Shown: positions 40,645-50,437, numbered from the stretch's first letter. The stretch is DNA of 64,000 nt from Cylindrotheca closterium (GCA_933822405.4 CAKOGP040002091.1:709926-773925); one strand, 5' to 3'. Program-made: numbers and translations. Notes: generated from the letters alone by a model not told the origin.

Positions 40645-41973
40645 CTATATCGCCGCTGTGGCTGCTTTAGCAGATGCGGCCTTCTTCCCCTGCACTTCTG
40701 ACACAGCTTCGGCATAATCGGATTGAATCTCGGGATTGAAGCATGCTGTCAAATACCTGCATGCATTAGGATTCGTAAACGGACAGGTATCGGGACGACA
40801 CTTTTCATCCTCAAAGTTACTGATGAGACATTCGTCCATCAATCCACAGAATGGCTCCAACTCTGCCACGCCCGAAAGAATATCTTGTTCTAATGTCGGC
40901 GATGCCAACATTTCTTCGATAGTTTGTCCTTGGGCTTCCAACTTTGTCACGAGGTCAAAGGCAACATCCTTGGATACTCGCTGGCAATAATCAAGTGACG
41001 TTTGCACGACGCAAGTAAACAAAATTAGATCTTCCGTCTTGTCATCGTCCTTCACGTTTGCCCAAACGTTATGTTCTTTCATGACAACGTAGGGATCCTT
41101 TTCAAGAGTACTACTCTTGACTGGGTTAAGCATAACATCCAAAAATGCATCTCCTCGTACTGCAAGCTTTTCCAACTGTTCTGAGTTCTTTGCCAAGGCT
41201 TCGACTTGCTGTTCCAAAGCTTTTGTTTTGGCGCTGTCCACACCAGATGCTTGGGCGCCTCCTCCTGCACTTGAACCACCTCCTCCAGCGGCTGCATTGG
41301 GAACACCCACGGGGAGGGGATTATTGGGAGTCTTATGGGGCAGCAGAAAGTTTCGGAGCCGCTTGCCAAACCCTTGCGTCGTCCATAGGTGCCAATTCGA
41401 GAGAGCTTGCATGGTTCGAATCCAATCCATAATAGCATCTCCGTACTTCCAGTTGCCCTGGAATTTGACGGTGTTGCTAACAGGTGCTTCACCCATTCTC
41501 CCAGCACTACGATTTTTTCCAAAGATTTTCTTGGTAATGGGATCCGTGTCATGGTATGGGCCAGATCCAACAAACATGAGGGTTGGATAGGCGTCGACAT
41601 TCAAGGCCTTGCACAATTCAATGTGGGCATTGTTCATTTCGCAGTCAAAAAGTGCCATCACCAAGCGCGATCCAGTGTTTCCGGCGTCGAGAATTGTGGC
41701 GATTCGATCCCAGTATGGGGCCAAGGCATGAGAATTGTGATCCCATTGGGCATAAAACATAATGGCGACATCGTGACCTCGGTAGTCGTCCAAATAGTAG
41801 GCTAGGGTATCACTGTCCCAGTGATCCAAATTGCGTTCCCGGCGGACGGTGGTCGTCTTGGTCTCCACACTGTAACTTTGTTGATTTGCGCCGTATCCGA
41901 GAGCAGACACTGATGTCTGAAATATACAACAATAGGATGCTGCGAGGAAAGTCAATGCTAGTCTGTGATACAT
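40645..41973 (-). CDS. Secreted thioredoxin-fold protein lacking the CxxC active site
   Basis: A single exon of 442 residues with a signal peptide (MYHRLALTFLAASYCCIFQTSVSALG). Residues about 60-200 form a PDI-like thioredoxin domain: VAIMFYAQWDHNSHALAPYWDRIA, then LVMALFDCEMNNAHIELCKALNVDAYPTLMFVG with the cis-proline. The CxxC is replaced by DHNS, so disulfide exchange is not expected. A Gly/Ala linker and a coiled-coil-like segment follow, then a C-terminal Cys-rich region (CGLMDECLISN, CRPDTCPFTNPNACRYLTACF) and an Ala-rich end. There is no HDEL/KDEL signal. A chaperone or scaffold in the secretory pathway is inferred. Confidence 0.78.
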   Translation of the reverse strand: MYHRLALTFLAASYCCIFQTSVSALGYGANQQSYSVETKTTTVRRERNLDHWDSDTLAYYLDDYRGHDVAIMFYAQWDHNSHALAPYWDRIATILDAGNTGSRLVMALFDCEMNNAHIELCKALNVDAYPTLMFVGSGPYHDTDPITKKIFGKNRSAGRMGEAPVSNTVKFQGNWKYGDAIMDWIRTMQALSNWHLWTTQGFGKRLRNFLLPHKTPNNPLPVGVPNAAAGGGGSSAGGGAQASGVDSAKTKALEQQVEALAKNSEQLEKLAVRGDAFLDVMLNPVKSSTLEKDPYVVMKEHNVWANVKDDDKTEDLILFTCVVQTSLDYCQRVSKDVAFDLVTKLEAQGQTIEEMLASPTLEQDILSGVAELEPFCGLMDECLISNFEDEKCRPDTCPFTNPNACRYLTACFNPEIQSDYAEAVSEVQGKKAASAKAATAAI

Positions 41974-42402
41974 TTTGTGAATTGATTTGAGCTGGTTGGG
42001 ATTCTATGGAGTTGCTGATTGAATATTATGTCGCCTTGTTGAGTCTTTTGTGGCTTGGTTTGTTGGTCTCTTTGCCTCTGCCAATCTGATACTGTATATC
42101 TTGTTGGTTTTCACTTGGATGTGGTTGTTGCGATGTTTTCTTCCACGTGGATTGATGTTTCGTGATTTGATTGAATTCGATTCCCAGGACTAATCCAGTC
42201 ATGATAGGAGTTTAAGTCATGAATGGAAAGACAAACGTCATATATCCGGGTTGTGATTCCAAGTCAGCTACTTTCTTCAAAAGGAAAAATTTGAATCCAA
42301 CACAACCAACCATAGCATCGTACATGTACGATACTGTCACTTGGACAATTGTAACAGCAATTACATTAAGAATTGAACCATAATCATCACATATTCGGAG
42401 CC
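41974..42402. promoter_or_regulatory. Bidirectional upstream region (thioredoxin-like / MATE)
   Basis: No gene supported in this 429-bp divergent gap. A short tRNA T-arm-like string near 42176 has no matching arms. Confidence 0.4.
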
Positions 42403-44088
42403 ATGGTGTCTATCAATGGTGTATCAGCATTGCTGCTAGTATTGCTCCATGTTTTCAATGTCGCGTCTGGGTTTTCATCGTGGTCTTCCAGCCCTCAGGT
42501 TGTTGGGATGAAAAGATCTAATCCAATCCCAAGGTTACCATGTCTCCAGACAACAGGATCAACGTTTTCCCCACTTCGGCAACAAATGTCAACCAGGAAT
42601 GTCGGTGAGCTGGAAAGCGAAGGAGAAAATCCATCATCAAAGACACCAATGACACCCAAAGATGGTTCTGTCAACATGACCACAGAGAATGATTCGACAC
42701 TGCCTTCCTATAGGAAACTAGCGGCATTCATTGGTACTACAGTTATCATTTGGCTTTCCGAACCATTGTTGAGCTTGGTGGATACCACGGTTGTCAGCAT
42801 GACCAGTCAACCAGCGTCGGCCATTCTTCAAATCGCGGCACTCGGTCCGGCTACCATCCTTTACGATTCCGAAATTTACACTACCTACTTTTTGGCCATG
42901 TCTACAACTAATCTCCTGGCACCCATATTGGCAAACAAGGACTGGAGGCAACTGCGAAAAGCAACGTCGAATCTCTTGGGCTTATCTGCGCTCCTTGGAA
43001 GCTTGATTACGGTCATCAACTTTACAATGGGAAAAAGCATCCTTGCTGGAATGGTGGGAACAGTAGCCGAACCTGCGATGCTCCCACTGGCCACCAATTA
43101 TGTATTGATTCGATCTCTTGTAGCCCCATGCGTCATCCTGCAGCACGTTTCTCAGGCCTTTTGCTTGACGACCATGAACACCAAAACTCCTGCCATCGCG
43201 GTTCTGGTGGCATCCATTGTCAACGTTGTTGGAGATTTATTGCTGTCCCCGAAACTAGGGATACAAGGGGCTGCTATTGCAACAGCGTTTGCTTCTCTGT
43301 CGTCATGTCTCATCTTGCTTGACCGAGTGCGCAAGGTAACCAACGAATGGAAACAAAACCAAGGAGCCGAAGAACAAGAAACATCACCTCTGGTAACATC
43401 ATCCAACACTGAATCATCGTCAGACGATATCCCATTCTGGTCTCTGCCAGACAAGAAATCATTGAAGGATCTATTGCTACTTGCAGGGCCCATCTTTTTT
43501 GTAATGATGGGCAAAGTTGGCTGCTACTCGGCATTAACCTTACGAGCGACCGGCCTTAGCGTTATCAACTTGGCAACCCACAATATTATGATGCGCATAT
43601 TCTTCTTCTTTTCTTGCTTTGGCGATTCACTTGGCCAGGCTGCTCAGTCATTCTTTCCGCAGGTGGCGAAAACTGACAGAAAGAAGCTGATTCAAAGATT
43701 ACTTGGAGCAGCCACCATTGTTGGTCTCGCCAACTGCCTTTCGTCCAGCCTAATCTTGACTAGGTTTAATGGATTTTTGACCAAGGAAGTTGCGATGTCT
43801 CAACTCATGAAACAGTTTGCATCATACGTCTGTGTCACGGAATTGATGCACCCATTCGTCATGCTAATGGAAGGATTGGTCCTAGCGAAACGTGATTTGA
43901 AGTTTTTAGTGGCGCTCTATTTCTCCACTTCGGTCGCTCATCTTGGATTTGTCTTCTCCAAGTGGGGATCAAGTTTTGGTGGATTGTGGCAAGCCTTGCT
44001 ATGCTTCCAAAGTCTTCGTTTTGGTCAGTTTGCAATTCGAGCGATACAACAATCGCGAAAAGAAAAGGTCGCCATGGAAGTTGTGTGA
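42403..44088 (+). CDS. Plastid-targeted MATE-family transporter
   Basis: A single exon of 561 residues from the ATG at 42403; upstream in-frame codons start only from TTG. The N-terminus MVSINGVSALLLVLLHVFNVASGFSSW is a signal peptide with an SGF junction, so a plastid envelope location is predicted. About 12 hydrophobic segments follow in the two-bundle MATE layout: the first bundle carries EPLLSLVDTTVVSMTS and AALGPATILYDSEIY, the second begins near LLLLAGPIFFVMMGKVGCYSALTLRATGL. The loop PKLGIQGAAIATAFAS between helices is a family hallmark. MATE proteins export organic cations, flavonoids or citrate by Na+ or H+ antiport; here the substrate is unknown. It ends 24 bp from the convergent SAC3 gene. 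Confidence 0.9.
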   Translation: MVSINGVSALLLVLLHVFNVASGFSSWSSSPQVVGMKRSNPIPRLPCLQTTGSTFSPLRQQMSTRNVGELESEGENPSSKTPMTPKDGSVNMTTENDSTLPSYRKLAAFIGTTVIIWLSEPLLSLVDTTVVSMTSQPASAILQIAALGPATILYDSEIYTTYFLAMSTTNLLAPILANKDWRQLRKATSNLLGLSALLGSLITVINFTMGKSILAGMVGTVAEPAMLPLATNYVLIRSLVAPCVILQHVSQAFCLTTMNTKTPAIAVLVASIVNVVGDLLLSPKLGIQGAAIATAFASLSSCLILLDRVRKVTNEWKQNQGAEEQETSPLVTSSNTESSSDDIPFWSLPDKKSLKDLLLLAGPIFFVMMGKVGCYSALTLRATGLSVINLATHNIMMRIFFFFSCFGDSLGQAAQSFFPQVAKTDRKKLIQRLLGAATIVGLANCLSSSLILTRFNGFLTKEVAMSQLMKQFASYVCVTELMHPFVMLMEGLVLAKRDLKFLVALYFSTSVAHLGFVFSKWGSSFGGLWQALLCFQSLRFGQFAIRAIQQSRKEKVAMEVV

Positions 44089-44112
44089 TATGATGGTCCA
44101 GTTGCAATGTGA

Positions 44113-45621
44113 TCATGGCAGTCCACCTTTCAGCATCTGGTCAATGTGGACACTCGAAATGCTCATCTTTTCGTTCAGATCAAAACACTTTCCAAATGTG
44201 AACCTATGATCCCTCACCCTTGACCCTGCATTGTTGGTGCGTGGAGCGTCATCTTTCAACGGCGCTTTCTTGAAGACCAATGCGATTTCTCCATCGTCCT
44301 TTTGTTCGACTGGCAACCCAAAATCCCGAGCGTGGTCCAAATTCCATTCGGTTGGATCTATTGATAACAGCCTTGGCACACTTGTTATTTGCTCCTCCTT
44401 GGCAAAGCTCTTGTTGTAATGCTGAATCGTCCTGTATCTCCAAAGAGATAGATTAGGTTCGATGCAACACTTGAATAAAATAGACATGGGTTGCGACGCG
44501 AGACCTGCTGTAATATTGTCCATCTTTTTCCATGCTGCATAGTATTCATAGCGAACGAGGTGAGACGAAAGGATTAATACTTGACTCCATAGTGAATGAT
44601 GTGCGATCTTTCTCGTCGTGGAGAGTTTGGAAAAATCCAAAAGAATACTGTTGCAGCTCAAATCGTCGGCCTGGCCAATTCGTTTACCCACTTGTCGTTC
44701 CTGTTGTTGCGATACGTGCAGGAGAGCTGACCAACACAACATTTCATCGTCCATTCGTTCATGCAATTTTTCATCGGCATCAGATAGCCCCTCTAGCCCC
44801 TGCCCTTGACCCCAATACGACTCCATCGCAGTTCCAATCATGGTATTAATAGTTCGCTGAAGCCATGACGAATCACCATCCAGGGAATAGGTCCAATACC
44901 GAATCCAAATCAGCATTCGAACCAATTGAACGTGCCAATCCCTTGAAACACCAGCATTGCTCGAGGACAATCGTGTCGCATCTGCTTGAATTGCCCGCAA
45001 ACGATCGACCAGAAATTCTGCCCAGTCTAAAAGATTGTTAATAGGTGGATGTTCTGGTGAAGCTTGATGGCGAGCACAGATTCGCTGAAGATGGGACAGG
45101 GTTCGTTCTAGGACTTGCGCTGGCTTGACGGTATGAGAGGTACCAGCTGCCGAGCGCTTGAATTTGGATACGGCTAGGCAAGGATCTAGTTTTCGTTGTG
45201 CTTGAGGTAACGAGCAGGTTTCCAGTGTTGCTTCCAACTCGTGTACTTGCTTCAGTTCCTGTCGTTCGTCGCATTCCTCTCTTGGGCAATATTGGTATGC
45301 TCCCATTAGTGCTTCGTCTTGATTTGATACATTTTTGCTAGTATCCATCCTTTCAGTTGATTCTTTTGGTTCTATTGTATAGGATCTGGAAGCAACGGAT
45401 ACATTTTGACGGTTGTCATTCTCTTGATGATTCCTCCCGCTTCGATTGTTCTTGTTTTGGGAGCGACCGCCACGTCCTCTTCCTCGACCGCCTCGTCCTC
45501 TACCACCCCTTCCCCTACCACGACCACCTCGTCCTGGACCTTTCTGAGAGCCACGACCACCAGTCGAACGGCCTTTGGAGTTGGAGTTCTCTGAAGATCC
45601 TCGGCCTTGGCTCATGCTCAT
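44113..45621 (-). CDS. SAC3/GANP-family protein with N-terminal RGG region
   Basis: A single exon of 502 residues. Residues 8-60 are an RGG/GR-rich stretch (blocks of GRGGRGRGRGG), an RNA-binding type region likely to be arginine-methylated. The SAC3 domain follows: YQYCPREECDERQ (the family CP..E..ER opening), then LAVSKFKRSAAGTSHTVKPAQVLERTLSHLQRI and LLDWAEFLVDRLRAIQADATR, matching the F-x-x-DR-x-R-x-I-x-x-D signature. The remainder is helical, ending with a winged-helix-like segment. Family members act in the TREX-2 mRNA-export complex or as the shorter SAC3D1-type proteins; the length here is closer to the second group. An RGG front end on a SAC3 protein is unusual to my knowledge. Confidence 0.85.
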   Translation of the reverse strand: MSMSQGRGSSENSNSKGRSTGGRGSQKGPGRGGRGRGRGGRGRGGRGRGRGGRSQNKNNRSGRNHQENDNRQNVSVASRSYTIEPKESTERMDTSKNVSNQDEALMGAYQYCPREECDERQELKQVHELEATLETCSLPQAQRKLDPCLAVSKFKRSAAGTSHTVKPAQVLERTLSHLQRICARHQASPEHPPINNLLDWAEFLVDRLRAIQADATRLSSSNAGVSRDWHVQLVRMLIWIRYWTYSLDGDSSWLQRTINTMIGTAMESYWGQGQGLEGLSDADEKLHERMDDEMLCWSALLHVSQQQERQVGKRIGQADDLSCNSILLDFSKLSTTRKIAHHSLWSQVLILSSHLVRYEYYAAWKKMDNITAGLASQPMSILFKCCIEPNLSLWRYRTIQHYNKSFAKEEQITSVPRLLSIDPTEWNLDHARDFGLPVEQKDDGEIALVFKKAPLKDDAPRTNNAGSRVRDHRFTFGKCFDLNEKMSISSVHIDQMLKGGLP

Positions 45622-46070
45622 GATGCTGTTCGTCTCTATAGTAGTTTCGAAGCTACAGGAGTCTGCAAAGTGATATCAGGGTCCTGTCATATCTCCTGTC
45701 GTTTCAGATGTCAATAAGCAATGCCATGAGGCGACTAGTCCGACCCCTATTGGAAATTGCATCTTTGGAAGTCTGATAACCACTATCCATTCACCACTTG
45801 CAGCCACGACAATGGTGGCCCTTCCAGACTGAATCAATTCGCGGCGGGAGCTCAAAGTCTCGAGACTTTTCATTTCTTGTCCCTCCTACCTGTTGCCTGA
45901 AAGAGAATAACTCGGACGTAAATTGATAGCTGAAACAACGAATGAACGACAAAAACGATTTACAATGATACAGTACAGTACAGTACTTTGAATAAGAATT
46001 GTATTCTATATTTTATCTTGTATTGTATTGTAACAGGTTTAGCTTCTAGAGATGGATGTGACGTGTGGGT
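45622..46070. other. Upstream region of the SAC3 gene
   Basis: No secure gene. A 65-residue minus-strand frame with ATG at 45873 has no domain and was not called. A short ACAGT-type repeat lies near 45969-45986. Confidence 0.45.
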
Positions 46071-46715
46071 TTAGTACTCAAAAAAGGCCAACATTCCACA
46101 TGTGCGAACATGGTGAAAGAATCGATGATTGTGCGAGGCCAGTTTGTAATTATGTCCATAGAGCATCACTCCACCATGATAAGGTTTGCGGGGGGTAGTC
46201 CAGCAGGGATGGTAACGGATTCCAAGCAGAATATCGAACAACATGTCGGATTCTTCTGGGGCGTTCCGCCAGTTCTTGCCTTCATAGTACCTCTCGACAC
46301 TGTTTCGCTTGGCATGGAGACCGATCTCAAAGCTGGAGCGCCACATTGCCCTGTGCTCTTCTTTGCTGTAGGAAGAGTGGTGCTGGATAAAGCAGACTCG
46401 GACGCTTTCGTTGAAATGAACTTTGCGTCTGCGCTTGGAACGACGAAGCCTTTTCGAAGGAGGAGCATCCGTCACACTGCTACAGCTCCGCTTCGCAATG
46501 TCGAGCATTGGAGCATCCATCGCACTACTACAGCTTCTCTTTAGGACGAAATCATTCGAATTTGCGAGCATCGGAGTATCCATTGCACTACTACAGCTCC
46601 TCTTCATCAGGAAATCAGTCGCATGAGCAAGCTTTTCCAAGTCATGGAAGAGTCCAGGGCGAACAACTCGGTTGGATTGAATGGCATTGGTTGTTCTGCT
46701 GTTATTGTTTCCCAT
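46071..46715 (-). CDS. KVxF-motif protein A with KRSCSS repeats, function unknown
   Basis: A 214-residue single exon starting at MGNNNSRTTN. About residues 37-90 hold three copies of a unit KRSCSS(A/V)(M/T)D(T/A)P. A basic stretch (SKRLRRSKRRRKVHF) follows and leads into a domain shared with the gene at 47277: KVHFNESVRV, then YSKEEHRAMW, RNSVERYYEGKNWRN and HPCW. The KVHF tetrapeptide fits the RVxF consensus used to dock protein phosphatase 1, in a setting somewhat like GADD34-type regulators, but that link is inference. No catalytic residues are seen. A nuclear location is suggested by the basic cluster. Confidence 0.65.
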   Translation of the reverse strand: MGNNNSRTTNAIQSNRVVRPGLFHDLEKLAHATDFLMKRSCSSAMDTPMLANSNDFVLKRSCSSAMDAPMLDIAKRSCSSVTDAPPSKRLRRSKRRRKVHFNESVRVCFIQHHSSYSKEEHRAMWRSSFEIGLHAKRNSVERYYEGKNWRNAPEESDMLFDILLGIRYHPCWTTPRKPYHGGVMLYGHNYKLASHNHRFFHHVRTCGMLAFFEY

Positions 46716-47276
46716 TGTAAGCACTTGTCAGTTTGTTAAAGTAGATGGTGATATTCAGCAACAGAAAGTCCGCCGACTGGTTTGTGTGGGTGTGGGCTCA
46801 GCCATGATGGTTGAGGGTGCATCGTGTTGGAAACACGACGATGGGAAGAGGTGATTTTGATTTTGATGCGATTTTTGAAGTGGTTGATTTATTCGACTCC
46901 AAAAGGTTCCGAATTTTGGCGATGAAACGATGACGGTTTGCGTTTCTCACGTGGTTCTCGTTACTCGAGAAATGAAAACCGTTTTTACCACCACCAGGTT
47001 CTCCTTGATTTGAGTTGATACTATCATCGTTCTCCTACTCGTAGACGGAATCGAAACCAATAGAAAGAATGGGGAAGATGCCAATTGCATGGTTCATATT
47101 AAAATAAGATTGTCTTGGTTTGAAATGTTAGCAATCCTTGTAGGCTAGAAGTTTCATACCGTTCATAATGAAAGTCATACGGTTGATAATGAAAGGAAAA
47201 AGCAATTCAGTTGGTTCATAATTGTTCCCTAGGTTAAATTTACAAGTCTTCTCCTTGTGCAAAGTTCCCACCGATC
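46716..47276. other. Gene-free stretch of 561 bp
   Basis: Between two same-strand paralogues; no gene, repeat or RNA element supported. It should contain the promoter of the gene at 46071. Confidence 0.5.
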
Positions 47277-47810
47277 TTAGCATGAGGCCGTCTCCTCGTA
47301 GTCAGAGGAATATTCGTCGTCAAAGGAATCCTCCTCATCATCATCAACCCAACATGGGTGGATCAACTGACCGGTCTCTTCATCCACGTACATATCGTCC
47401 TCCTCGACAACTTTTCGCCAATCTTCTCCCTCAGTGTAGAATTCCACATGATTGCGCTTTGCATTCATCTTAATCTCTTTCCTACCACGCCAGATACGAC
47501 TTTTATCCTGGGATGAGTACTCGTGACGAGATGGGATTTCATAAACCTTGACTTCTTCTGAGAAACTGAGCTTGGCCCGTTTCGAACAGGTTTTGGTTCT
47601 CTTGCGACCCTTGAGGCATCCATGCGCCGATGGTTGGTGCCAAAGCTTCATTCTCTTTGATCTATTGATACAGTATGTGTTTTCAGAAGTTTCTTTCTTT
47701 TCAATGTAGTTGGATGCCATGCTGAGGAGCGCAAGATTGCAAAACGAGTCAGAGATGGTGTCAAAGACCTTGTTGATTTGGTTGGTGGATCTGTTGGTTT
47801 GGGTGTTCAT
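47277..47810 (-). CDS. KVxF-type paralogue B, function unknown
   Basis: A 177-residue single exon from MNTQTNRSTN; the frame reaches further upstream but without an ATG. It shares the core of the gene at 46071: a basic run then AKLSFSEEVKVYEIPSRHEYS, W, AKRNHVEFYTEGEDWRKVVEEDDM and IHPCW. It lacks the KRSCSS repeats, and its first motif (KLSF) is a weaker phosphatase-docking match. The C-terminus is a strongly acidic tail (DDDEEDSFDDEYSSDYEE). With its neighbour it forms a local tandem pair. Confidence 0.65.
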   Translation of the reverse strand: MNTQTNRSTNQINKVFDTISDSFCNLALLSMASNYIEKKETSENTYCINRSKRMKLWHQPSAHGCLKGRKRTKTCSKRAKLSFSEEVKVYEIPSRHEYSSQDKSRIWRGRKEIKMNAKRNHVEFYTEGEDWRKVVEEDDMYVDEETGQLIHPCWVDDDEEDSFDDEYSSDYEETASC

Positions 47811-48142
47811 GTTTGAGTAGCGATTTCGTGTTATAAAGAGTTGTGTGATGTTAGGAGGTGCAACCAAAAGTTATGACAATTTTTATGGCTGTGGAGGAAC
47901 ACATGATGATCGAAAGTGGCATCGTGTTTTCAACACGATCGGTTGTGTGATGTGTGATGGATTTAGATCAAGATCTCTCAAAACATCAAAAACGACGGTC
48001 CGTCCATCATCGGTAGCGGATCTTGCCTCATCCCGTCTGCCCTCACCCCCGTTGCCTCCGACCGTACCTGGTACCTCCAACGAGACAAGAGGAAGAAGAA
48101 TCATGTTGTCATTCCAAAAGAGTCTACCCTAGATCACATAGC
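47811..48142. promoter_or_regulatory. Bidirectional upstream region (paralogue B / CWF19L1)
   Basis: No gene supported; presumed promoters of two divergent genes. Confidence 0.4.
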
Positions 48143-50437
48143 ATGTCAAAGGTCAAGATATTACTGGTTGGTTCCGTCGGGGAGAACTTTAATGTGTTAT
48201 CCAAGAAGGTTAACTCGTTGAACTCAAGCAAGGCTGGTCCATTCGACGTCTGCTTCTGTGTTGGTCCAATCCAAGTTCCAAAAGATTTGGATTCCGATCT
48301 ACCGTTGCCAGTTTATCTGCAAGATTATCAGCCAGACAAAGACGCCGCACAAGAGAAATCGTCAAACGGTATTGTGTCGTTGGGTAAAAATCTGTGGACA
48401 TTCCAAAGAACCAACGACAGCAAGTCATTCGAATCGTATGACGTTAAGTTATCCAACCACTCCCATCCTTTGATTGTTGCATCATGTTCCCGACACATCA
48501 GATCAGATGACCTATCCAACAAAGACCAACCGCAGTGTGATATATTACTGTCTTCGGATTGGCCACAGGGCATGGAAGATGTTGTGAATGTAGATACAGA
48601 ACCTCTGAGTTTCGATTTGGCCCAGGTCGCATTGCTCCATCGACCAAGATATCATGTCGCTCCGTCGACCAAGTTCTACCATGCATCTCCTCCTTACAAC
48701 TTTCCCAGTAGCACCCACGTTTGCCGATTTTTGGCGTTGGCACCAGTGATTCAAGAGAAACCTTCAAAGACAACGAAGTTTGTGCACGCGATTGGATTGG
48801 TGCCGCTGAAGGCCAATCCCCCACCTACAACCGCACCATCGACGCTTCCCTGTCCATTTATTTCGACGACAAGCCCCGTCATCACCAATAACAAAGCATC
48901 TACAAAGTTCAATACAAGCTCCAACTCAAATTCCAATGACTTTCGATTTAACCTTGGTGGAAACAAACGAGGTCGCAATGGTGAGGGTGGTGACGCTGAG
49001 GGCAACGCAGAAAACAACCTAGAACCACCGGATGATCCTGAGGTCAATACACTCTTCTTGTATGGGCTACACAGGGATGTCACTGGGGAGTTGCAATCTA
49101 CAGAGTCATCAAAAGTCTTGACTGCCTTTTCCAAATATGGCGTCACCAGGGTTCGTCATCCCCCAAACAGCCGAACGACTACCTATTGCTTTTTGGAATT
49201 CGAAGACCAAAAGAAGGCTTTGGCGTGCATTTTGGATTGTAGCGGAAAGTATACTATTGATGGCGTGGAACTGACACTCAAATGGGCGACGCAAAACAAC
49301 CGAAAGAAACAACGGCAAGAACCACAATATCACTTTGTCACACAAGCTGAGGCACCAAACTCGACAACTCTATACTTCCATCCACCAAAGAAAACAGATG
49401 ACAATGAAGCTTTGGACGAATCCTTCTTCAAGGACGTGTGTACATACATGCAAAATACATTGGAGGACGCTTTGAACGAAGGGAACGAGGAAGATGATCG
49501 GGTCACTGCGGAAACTGAGCCGGCATTGAAAGTCGAGCTACGGCCGAAAGAAACCTTTGCGTTTTTGGAGTTCTCATCCCATGCGGCTGCAACAATGGCG
49601 CTAGCAGCTGTGACAAACAGCACAGATGGGGGGCTTCTTCTGGAGGAACCAACAAACGCTTCGAAACCAGCAGCAAATCTTGTTGGTACTACTCTCCGAT
49701 GGGCCAAGGGGGAACCAAAGCAAACAGGACGGGAAAAGATATTGGAAGCTCTTGGCTTGGAACGACAGCACTATCCCGCAGATTCAAGAACTGATTGCTG
49801 GTTCTGCCTGTCTTCGCCAACGTGTGAGACACACCTCATTGTTGGTGTGTATCAGCAATGGTATGCAACCATGCCAAAAGGACCTCTACACCCTGGCCAT
49901 GTTCTATTGGTACCGGTGGAGCATACAAACAGAGGGGCATGGAGTTTGGAAACAGACGAATGGATGGCTCTTGTGACCAAATTGAAACTTCATGCTGATC
50001 AGACATATGATATGGATCTCTTTATCTTTGAGCGTGCGATGGATACAAAAGGCGGATATCACAGCCACATTCAATGTGTTCCAATCCCAAAGACGTGTAC
50101 GAGTAAGCTACGGGCCACCATGATGGCCCATTCTAAAGCGAGTGGATTCACTCTGAGACCTATTGAATCCGACTTGGGTATTGAAACTATGGTTTCTGCT
50201 GATGATTCCTATTTCTACGCAGAGATTGTTACGCAATCTCACAGCCATCGTTTCCTGTACAAGCACAATGACGATGCGCCGAGGTCGGCTGTCCCGCTTC
50301 AATTCGCTCGAGAAGTCTTGGCATCAGTTTTGAAGGAGCCAAAACTTGCTCACTGGAAGTCATGCGTTCTTGAGAAAGAAAAGGAAAGCGAAATGGCATC
50401 AGAACTCCGAAGCAGTTTCAGCCCAATGATGTCGTAG
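48143..50437 (+). CDS. CWF19L1: CWF19L1-like protein with two RRM domains
   Basis: A single exon of 764 residues, starting at MSKVKILLVGSVGENF, the beginning of the metallophosphatase-like domain typical of CWF19L1/Drn1. After it come two RNA-recognition motifs. RRM1 is at about 300-385 (NTLFLYGLHRDV, then RTTTYCFLEFEDQKKALACI), and a divergent RRM2 at about 405-540 (STTLYFHPPKKT, then ETFAFLEFSSHAAATMAL). The CwfJ C-terminal domain 1 (about 545-650) has CWFCLSSP, GPLHPGHVLLVPVEH and the HIT-like YHSHIQCVPIP; domain 2 follows. In yeast the homologue Drn1 acts with the lariat debranching enzyme Dbr1 during intron turnover. Plant homologues carry CCCH fingers instead of RRMs, so this arrangement is notable. 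Confidence 0.88.
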   Translation: MSKVKILLVGSVGENFNVLSKKVNSLNSSKAGPFDVCFCVGPIQVPKDLDSDLPLPVYLQDYQPDKDAAQEKSSNGIVSLGKNLWTFQRTNDSKSFESYDVKLSNHSHPLIVASCSRHIRSDDLSNKDQPQCDILLSSDWPQGMEDVVNVDTEPLSFDLAQVALLHRPRYHVAPSTKFYHASPPYNFPSSTHVCRFLALAPVIQEKPSKTTKFVHAIGLVPLKANPPPTTAPSTLPCPFISTTSPVITNNKASTKFNTSSNSNSNDFRFNLGGNKRGRNGEGGDAEGNAENNLEPPDDPEVNTLFLYGLHRDVTGELQSTESSKVLTAFSKYGVTRVRHPPNSRTTTYCFLEFEDQKKALACILDCSGKYTIDGVELTLKWATQNNRKKQRQEPQYHFVTQAEAPNSTTLYFHPPKKTDDNEALDESFFKDVCTYMQNTLEDALNEGNEEDDRVTAETEPALKVELRPKETFAFLEFSSHAAATMALAAVTNSTDGGLLLEEPTNASKPAANLVGTTLRWAKGEPKQTGREKILEALGLERQHYPADSRTDCWFCLSSPTCETHLIVGVYQQWYATMPKGPLHPGHVLLVPVEHTNRGAWSLETDEWMALVTKLKLHADQTYDMDLFIFERAMDTKGGYHSHIQCVPIPKTCTSKLRATMMAHSKASGFTLRPIESDLGIETMVSADDSYFYAEIVTQSHSHRFLYKHNDDAPRSAVPLQFAREVLASVLKEPKLAHWKSCVLEKEKESEMASELRSSFSPMMS

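Noticed and set aside
42170..42195. tRNA-like T-arm string near 42176
   Set aside because: No matching acceptor, D or anticodon arms at the right distances.
45676..45873. Minus-strand frame of 65 codons upstream of the SAC3 gene
   Set aside because: No domain, signal or splice link in phase to the SAC3 reading frame.
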